Assembly (NCBI RefSeq): GCF_947498095.1
Contig: NZ_CANMJE010000001.1
Location: forward strand, 248,001 to 312,000
From: an uncultured Shimia sp.
GTDB lineage: Bacteria; Pseudomonadota; Alphaproteobacteria; Rhodobacterales; Rhodobacteraceae
Length of the DNA: 64,000 nucleotides
Direction of reading: 5' to 3'
Made by a program: the position numbers and the translations under genes. The notes below the pieces were generated by a model. The model ran no database searches, was not told where the DNA came from, and was given only the letters and a program-made list of their open reading frames with translations. This document shows, one piece after another, positions 59,213-64,000 of this stretch (position 1 is the first letter of the stretch; each line of letters opens with the position of its first letter).

Positions 59213-59973
59213 CCCGCTATCTCCCTGCCCTGATCGCCACCGTTTTTGCTGTAACCGTCTGGCAAGCTATCGTCAGCCTCAGCGGCCTGCCCAAGTTTAT
59301 CCTGCCCGGCCCGGCACTGGTGGCCGAGACCTGGTGGACCAATCGCGCCGTGATCGCCGAACATACCTGGATTACGTTTATCGAGGTGATGATCGGTCTC
59401 GTGATTGGCGCCCTTCTGGGAGCACTCACGGCCATCCAACTTGCCACTTCACGGCTTGCCCGGATGCTGGTTCAGCCCATGCTGGTCTTTACGCAAGCTT
59501 TGCCCGTTTTCGCGTTGGCTCCGATCCTGACGCTTTGGCTGGGCTATGGCCTCTGGTCCAAAGTGGCGATGGCTGTTCTGATTATCTACTTCCCGGTCAC
59601 CTCGTCCTTTTTTGACGGGCTGATGCGGACTCCACCCGGATATCTCGATCTTGCCAAAACAATGCAGGCCACCCCACGTTCGGTTCTCTGGAAAATTCGT
59701 ATCCCTTCTGCCCTGCCATCGCTGGCTTCGGGTCTGAGGCTGGCGGCCGTATATGCGCCCATCGGAGCGGTGATCGGCGAATGGGTCGGCGCATCAAAAG
59801 GGCTGGGCTATCTCATGCTATTGGCCAATGGCCGCGCCAAAACGGATCTGATGTTTGCAGCGATGCTGACACTGGGGGTTTTGTCGATCCTGCTGCATTG
59901 GGCCGTACGCACCGCCACTGTCAGGTTGGAAGAGTCTCACTCAGGCCGTAGCCGCATGGCCAACAAGCTTTAG
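59209..59973 (+). CDS. ABC transporter permease for the thiamin pyrimidine importer (ThiX-like)
   Basis: This 254-residue inner-membrane permease of the BPD_transp_1 type has about six hydrophobic segments and the EAA-like loop LDLAKTMQATPRSVLWKIRIPSALP. It closes the thi operon. Similar proteins carry HMP or formylaminopyrimidine. No terminator with a T run is seen in the 156 bp before rnd. Confidence 0.91.
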   Translation: MTRYLPALIATVFAVTVWQAIVSLSGLPKFILPGPALVAETWWTNRAVIAEHTWITFIEVMIGLVIGALLGALTAIQLATSRLARMLVQPMLVFTQALPVFALAPILTLWLGYGLWSKVAMAVLIIYFPVTSSFFDGLMRTPPGYLDLAKTMQATPRSVLWKIRIPSALPSLASGLRLAAVYAPIGAVIGEWVGASKGLGYLMLLANGRAKTDLMFAAMLTLGVLSILLHWAVRTATVRLEESHSGRSRMANKL

Positions 59974-60129
59974 TCTCTAATGCGCGAGGCTGCGGCTGCT
60001 CAAATCGCTTCCCCTTGCGCATAAAGGCAATTATGCCGCAACATTTGGCGGTAGATGGCGCTGGCGCTATCATTGAAACAGGGCCGCAGAACCCGTAAGT
60101 GCAAAACAACAGTTTTTTCCGAGGCGACA

Positions 60130-60741
60130 ATGGCGAACCACCTTTATCAAAATGACCTGCCCGACGATCTGGATCTTGGTCCTGTCGTGGCCATCGATTG
60201 TGAGACGATGGGGTTGAATCCACATCGTGATCGGCTTTGCGTTATTCAGATGTCGTCTGGCGACGGGAACGCGCATCTGGTGCAAGTTGCCAAAGGTCAA
60301 ACTGAGGCTCCGAACCTGTGCCGCATGTTGGAAGACCCCAACGTGCTCAAGCTCTTTCATTTTGGCCGTTTTGACATCGCAGCCATGTACAATGCTTTTG
60401 GTGCCGTGACCGCGCCGGTCTATTGCACCAAGATCGCGTCAAAACTGATCCGCACCTATACAGACCGCCATGGCCTCAAGAACCTGCTGCAAGAATTGCT
60501 CGGCGTCGACATTTCAAAACAGCAACAGATGAGCGATTGGGGCACCGAAACCCTGAGTGACGCGCAACTGGACTATGCGGCCTCAGACGTTTTGTATCTG
60601 CACCGCCTGCGTGATGAATTGAACACGCGTCTGGATCGCGAGGGTCGCACAGAAATGGCCCAGGCCTGTTTTGATTTTCTGCCAATGCGCGCGCGTCTGG
60701 ATCTCGCAGGCTGGCCAGAAATAGATATCTTTGCACACTGA
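60130..60741 (+). CDS. rnd: Ribonuclease D, exonuclease domain only
   Basis: This 203-residue protein is a 3'-5' exoribonuclease of the DEDDy type used in tRNA 3'-end maturation. Catalytic Asp23 and Glu25 (IDCETMG), Asp81 (GRFDIAAM), Tyr148 and Asp152 (DYAASDVLYLH) are all present. It lacks the HRDC domains of the long E. coli enzyme, which is normal for the short alphaproteobacterial form. GAGG at about 60120-60123 sets ATG 60130. Its TGA shares an A with the next ATG (TGATG). Confidence 0.92.
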   Translation: MANHLYQNDLPDDLDLGPVVAIDCETMGLNPHRDRLCVIQMSSGDGNAHLVQVAKGQTEAPNLCRMLEDPNVLKLFHFGRFDIAAMYNAFGAVTAPVYCTKIASKLIRTYTDRHGLKNLLQELLGVDISKQQQMSDWGTETLSDAQLDYAASDVLYLHRLRDELNTRLDREGRTEMAQACFDFLPMRARLDLAGWPEIDIFAH

Positions 60742-61709
60742 TGGGTGACTCAGTTTCATATCTCGACACCGCACGTCGCGTCATCTCAACAGAGGCTCGC
60801 GCGCTGGATCAGCTTGCAGACGGGCTTGGGGATGAGTTCGATAAGGCTGTCGAAATCATGCTGTCCGCATCGGGCCGCATCATCATTTCTGGCATGGGTA
60901 AGTCCGGTCATATCGCACGAAAAATTGCAGCGACGCTGGCCAGCACGGGAACACCTGCCCATTTTGTGCACCCAGCCGAAGCCAGCCATGGTGACTTAGG
61001 CATGATGGCCCAAGGTGACGTCGCGCTGGTCTTGTCGAATTCCGGGGAAACACCTGAACTGGCGGACATGATTGCCTATACGCGCCGATTCAGCATTCCC
61101 ATGATCGGTGTCGCCAGCCGCCCAGACTCAACCCTGCTGAAACAGTCTGATGTGTCACTCGTCCTGCCCCGTGCTGAAGAAGCTTGTGGCACTGGAATCG
61201 TGCCAACGTCTTCAACAACCATGACGCTGGCCCTTGGCGATGCGCTTGCCGTCGCATTGATGGAACACCGCCGATTCACCCCAGAACATTTCCGCGAGTT
61301 CCACCCAGGCGGCAAGCTCGGCGCACAGCTCAGCCGGGTGGACGATCTCATGCACACCGGAGAAGCGTTGCCTCTGGTCACTCAGGACGTCCCCATGACC
61401 GATGCGTTGACGCAGATCGGCCACAAAGGGTTTGGTGTTGTTGCAGTGACTGACGATGAGGGCGTGCTTCAAGGGATCATCACCAACGGTGACATAAGTC
61501 GCCACATCGAAGGCCTCGGCTCGCTGACCGCCAAAGAAGTGATGACCCGCAATCCCGTTATGATCGAACCCGATGCGCTGGCCGAAACAGCCGTGAGCAT
61601 TATGAACGATCGCAAGATCACCTGCCTGCTCGTGTCGGATCCCAAAAACCCCAACGTTGTGATTGGCCTTTTGCACATCCACGATTGTCTGAGGGCTGGG
61701 TTGGGCTGA
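60741..61709 (+). CDS. kdsD: D-arabinose 5-phosphate isomerase, KdsD/KpsF
   Basis: This 322-residue enzyme converts ribulose 5-phosphate to arabinose 5-phosphate, the first step to Kdo in lipopolysaccharide. A SIS domain occupies about 40-170 (SGMGKSGHIARKIA, SNSGETPEL) and two CBS domains about 205-322. The following three genes are lptC, lptA and lptB, so the operon joins Kdo supply to LPS export, as in E. coli. KdsD and KpsF cannot be separated by sequence; context favours LPS. Confidence 0.93.
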   Translation: MGDSVSYLDTARRVISTEARALDQLADGLGDEFDKAVEIMLSASGRIIISGMGKSGHIARKIAATLASTGTPAHFVHPAEASHGDLGMMAQGDVALVLSNSGETPELADMIAYTRRFSIPMIGVASRPDSTLLKQSDVSLVLPRAEEACGTGIVPTSSTTMTLALGDALAVALMEHRRFTPEHFREFHPGGKLGAQLSRVDDLMHTGEALPLVTQDVPMTDALTQIGHKGFGVVAVTDDEGVLQGIITNGDISRHIEGLGSLTAKEVMTRNPVMIEPDALAETAVSIMNDRKITCLLVSDPKNPNVVIGLLHIHDCLRAGLG

Positions 61710-61710
61710 T

Positions 61711-62316
61711 ATGGCCGACAAAGGCATCACATACTCTCGCATTGTTGCCTTTCTTAAGGTGCTGCTTCCTCTTGTTGCCTTAGCTTTGCTGTCAACGCTG
61801 TTCCTGCTGTCGCGAGGCAGCTCAACGTCCGACTACATTCCTTTTGCACAATTGGATCTGGAACAGCGTGCGCGCGAACAACAGGTCACATCACCTTTCT
61901 TTTCGGGAAAAACATCTTCTGGTCATTTGGTTCGGTTCGCTGCAGAAACCGCACGACCGGATCAACAAGACCCCGAAAAATCATCCGCTGTCGATATGGA
62001 TGCTAGGATAGACCTGACTGGTGGCTCTTACATTACCCTGACCTCAAATTCCGCCCATATCGACAACCGAACCCATATGGCAAAGTTGCTTGGCGATGTG
62101 ACCATTGTGAGTTCAAATGGCTATACAATTGAGACCGCCGAACTGGACGCAGCTATGCGAGAACTGTTCGCTCAAACGCCGGGGCGTGTGACCGGATCGG
62201 GACCCGCTGGAGATTTCGAAGCGGGTAAGATGATCATCGAAGCGCAACAAGATTCAGATGAAGCAACTTTATTTTTCACAAATGGTGTGAAACTGATATA
62301 CACGCCTACTAAGTGA
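61711..62316 (+). CDS. lptC: LPS export protein LptC
   Basis: This 201-residue protein has a single N-terminal membrane segment (about 13-33) and a periplasmic beta-jellyroll; the HIDNRTHMAKLLGDVTIVSSNGY and LDAAMRELFAQTPGRVTGSGPAG stretches are typical of LptC in alphaproteobacteria. It takes LPS from the LptB2FG complex and passes it to LptA. Its stop is followed by lptA, so assembly proteins are made together. Confidence 0.9.
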   Translation: MADKGITYSRIVAFLKVLLPLVALALLSTLFLLSRGSSTSDYIPFAQLDLEQRAREQQVTSPFFSGKTSSGHLVRFAAETARPDQQDPEKSSAVDMDARIDLTGGSYITLTSNSAHIDNRTHMAKLLGDVTIVSSNGYTIETAELDAAMRELFAQTPGRVTGSGPAGDFEAGKMIIEAQQDSDEATLFFTNGVKLIYTPTK

Positions 62317-62328
62317 TTGAGGTTTATC

Positions 62329-62820
62329 GTGAAGCTCCCCAAACTGGCTGCTCTGACATTATCCTTGATGTTGCCATCCCTGGTATTTGCGCAAGGGATG
62401 CAGATTGGCTTTGGAAGTCTACAGCAAGACTCGGATCAACCTGTGGAAATAACGGCTGATTCACTGTCGCTTAACCAGACGGATGGGACCGCTCTTTTTC
62501 AAGGCAATGTCCTGATCATTCAGGGTACAATGCGCATGACAGCGCCCGAAGTCCTAGTATTCTACAACGAAGACACCAGCGGAATTTCCAGGCTGGAAAC
62601 AGATGGTGGCCGCGTGTTGATCGTCAAAGACGGTGACGCAGCCGAGGCGGATGTCGCGAATTACAACATTGAAGATGGTATTGTGGTTATGACCGGCGAT
62701 GTTCTTTTGACCCAAGGTAACAACACTTTGAACTCGAACCGCATGACAGCAGACCTCAACAATGGCACCGCGCAGATGGAAGGTCGGGTCAAGACCATTC
62801 TCAAGACCGAGGACGAGTGA
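62329..62820 (+). CDS. lptA: LPS export protein LptA
   Basis: This 163-residue periplasmic protein forms the beta-jellyroll bridge for LPS. A Sec signal ([21 protein letters not shown]) is followed by repeated [19 protein letters not shown] and [19 protein letters not shown] strands of the OstA type. I chose GTG 62329 because GAGG at 62319-62322 lies 6 bp before it; TTG 62317 is the longer open start. Its stop TGA shares an A with the lptB ATG. Confidence 0.9.
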   Translation: MKLPKLAALTLSLMLPSLVFAQGMQIGFGSLQQDSDQPVEITADSLSLNQTDGTALFQGNVLIIQGTMRMTAPEVLVFYNEDTSGISRLETDGGRVLIVKDGDAAEADVANYNIEDGIVVMTGDVLLTQGNNTLNSNRMTADLNNGTAQMEGRVKTILKTEDE

Positions 62821-63578
62821 TGGCTGGACCTAAACTTGAGGTGACCGAAGGCAGCAGCGGCCTTCAGGTCGAGAACCTCCGCAAGAGCTATCGCAAACGT
62901 GTGGTGATCCGCGACTTTAGCATGGAGCTAAACCGAGGCGAGGTTGTTGCGCTTTTGGGGCCAAACGGCTCGGGTAAAACGACAACTTTCTACGCCATCG
63001 CGGGTCTGATCATGCCCGAAGGCGGTCATGTAAAAATTGACGGACGCGACGCGACGCGCTTGCCAATGTATCGGCGCGCGAAACTGGGGATCGGCTATCT
63101 TCCTCAGGAGATGTCCATTTTTCGTGGATTGAGTGTAGAAGACAACATCATGGCGATCCTCGATATCACTGAGAAAGACCGCCACAAGCGCCGTGAACGG
63201 CTGGAAGAGCTGTTGTCGGAATTCTCAATAGAGCATTTGCGCCGCGCACCGGCATTGGCACTTTCTGGTGGTGAACGTCGTCGTGTAGAGATTGCCCGCT
63301 GTCTTGCAGCCAATCCCAAATACCTTCTGCTGGACGAGCCCTTTGCCGGGGTTGATCCGATCTCGGTCGGAGACATTCGTCATCTCGTTGCTGATCTGAA
63401 AAAACGTGGGATCGGGGTTCTGATTACCGACCACAATGTGCGGGAGACACTAGAGATCGTTGATCGCGCTTATATCCTTCATGACGGCAAAGTATTGATG
63501 TCTGGAACACCCGAAGACGTTGTGGACAACGAAAATGTGCGTCGCGTCTATCTGGGTGATAACTTTAAGATTTCCTGA
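62820..63578 (+). CDS. lptB: LPS export ABC transporter ATPase LptB
   Basis: This 252-residue ATPase drives LPS extraction with LptF and LptG. Walker [10 protein letters not shown] is at 47-55, signature [15 protein letters not shown] and Walker [14 protein letters not shown]; the end [10 protein letters not shown] is typical. ATG 62820 with GAGG at 62809-62812 is preferred over GTG 62817. In many proteobacteria rpoN comes next; here hpf follows after 252 bp. GCGC-rich sequence with a T7 run at 63612-63618 may be a weak terminator. Confidence 0.95.
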   Translation: MAGPKLEVTEGSSGLQVENLRKSYRKRVVIRDFSMELNRGEVVALLGPNGSGKTTTFYAIAGLIMPEGGHVKIDGRDATRLPMYRRAKLGIGYLPQEMSIFRGLSVEDNIMAILDITEKDRHKRRERLEELLSEFSIEHLRRAPALALSGGERRRVEIARCLAANPKYLLLDEPFAGVDPISVGDIRHLVADLKKRGIGVLITDHNVRETLEIVDRAYILHDGKVLMSGTPEDVVDNENVRRVYLGDNFKIS

Positions 63579-63595
63579 TCCGCAAAGAACTGATT

Positions 63596-63618
63596 GCGCG
63601 AATTGGCGCCGTTTTTTT
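63596..63618 (+). terminator. Weak terminator after lptB
   Basis: GCGC-GAATTG-GCGC makes a short 4-bp stem, followed by C, G and TTTTTTT. It lies 18 bp after the lptB stop. The stem is short, so termination is probably partial. Confidence 0.35.
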
Positions 63619-63629
63619 GCCCGAGATCA

Positions 63630-63658
63630 TTGACACCTCCGGCGCTCTGTTCTCAAAT
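63630..63658 (+). promoter_or_regulatory. Candidate hpf promoter
   Basis: TTGACA (63630-63635), 17 bp, TCAAAT (63653-63658). Start near 63666 would give a leader of about 165 nt that contains GGTGC-TTTTG-GCACC at 63776-63790. This would separate hpf expression from the lpt operon. Confidence 0.5.
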
Positions 63659-63830
63659 ATGTTTATGACATTTCTGGATTCTGCCTTGGTGACCTGTGCA
63701 GCCTTTCCGACAAGGCACGGTCCCGAGCAAGCATCGGAAATGTCCAATTTCAGCATTCGAACCTGATCGACTTTTGGTGCTTTTGGCACCACCGGTCCGG
63801 GTTTCGACATGTCATCGCAAAGGAGACAGG

Positions 63831-64000
63831 ATGCGCTACCAAATCACCGGAAAACATATCGACGTTGGCGATGCCCTTCAAACTCATGTGAAGGACGAAC
63901 TAGGTGCGGTTGTCGGCAAATATGCTGAGCGCCCGACGGACGCTAATATCATTTTTTCCAAAAGCGCACATGAATATGTATGCGAAGCCACCGTTCATCT
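63831..64000 (+). CDS. hpf: Ribosome hibernation promoting factor, N-terminal part
   Basis: The gene starts at ATG 63831 with AGGAGACAGG just before it and runs off the window after 56 codons. MRYQITGKHIDVGDALQTHV and KYAERPTDANIIFSK match the HPF/YfiA N-terminal domain, which binds the 30S decoding region and inactivates ribosomes in stationary phase. In this group it is usually a long form, but the C-terminal part is outside the window. Confidence 0.92.
   Translation, partial: MRYQITGKHIDVGDALQTHVKDELGAVVGKYAERPTDANIIFSKSAHEYVCEATVH

Noticed and set aside
63565-63810. 81-residue minus-strand frame in the lptB-hpf gap
   Set aside because: No RBS or recognisable motifs, and it overlaps the lptB 3' end; the region is better explained as the hpf promoter and leader.

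Overview
The window reads as core chromosome of an alphaproteobacterium, most likely a member of the Rhodobacteraceae (Roseobacter group). This rests on a PetP/PetR-type regulator pair, a dnaA/dnaN/recF/gyrB cluster, HutF/HutG-type histidine degradation, an NDUFA9-like complex I protein and general protein resemblance. It is an inference, not a database result. Genes are densely packed, with many 1-8 bp overlaps (ATGA, GTGA, TAATG, TGATG), and the sequence is moderately GC-rich. I see no prophage, transposase, CRISPR array or rRNA operon.

Layout. (1) 1-4450, minus strand: petP-petR, then a deacetylase-family gene, xseB, ispA and the 5' part of dxs (isoprenoid supply). (2) 4579-6950, plus: ilvE and a lone citF-like CoA-transferase gene. 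(3) 6947-9670: a MarR-EamA exporter operon divergent from a cytochrome P450 gene. Their shared promoter carries two identical 16-bp dyad operators. (4) 9667-11810: AEC transporter and aroC. (5) 11977-19403: a complete five-step histidine degradation cluster (hutI-hutH-hutG-hutU leftward, hutF and hutC rightward). (6) 19472-27504: gyrB, recF, dnaN and dnaA, with a PhyH-type dioxygenase gene inserted in opposite orientation, and then rpsT. (7) 27777-30486: an exported sulfatase divergent from an AraC-type regulator. (8) 30526-34680: enoyl-CoA hydratase, mutM, ubiE-ubiB. (9) 34906-40475: msrB-msrA, a HyuA-like protein, queG, a GST and mtgA. (10) 40597-47418: glutamate synthase gltD and gltB with a gene for a small secreted protein between them. 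(11) 47640-52285: uppP, an NDUFA9-like protein, tRNA-Leu(CAG), a Nu-class GST and a second sulfatase-superfamily hydrolase. (12) 52439-59973: a TPP riboswitch followed by a ten-gene thiamin operon (thiD-O-S-G-E-F, a substrate-binding protein, tenA, ATPase, permease). (13) 60130-64000: rnd, kdsD/kpsF, lptC-lptA-lptB and the start of hpf.

How the parts work together. The hut cluster turns histidine into glutamate, formate and ammonia, and GltBD handles glutamate and ammonia assimilation. The thi operon joins thiazole synthesis to uptake and TenA salvage of pyrimidine, and TPP controls it through one riboswitch. No thiC lies in the window. kdsD and lptABC connect Kdo synthesis with LPS export, while uppP and mtgA serve cell-wall synthesis. 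The best candidates for something new are the MarR/EamA/P450 module (the P450 has an altered I-helix), the nested dyad upstream of dnaA, the orphan citF, and the secreted protein between gltD and gltB. I found no clearly new multi-gene system; most of the window is ordinary housekeeping DNA.
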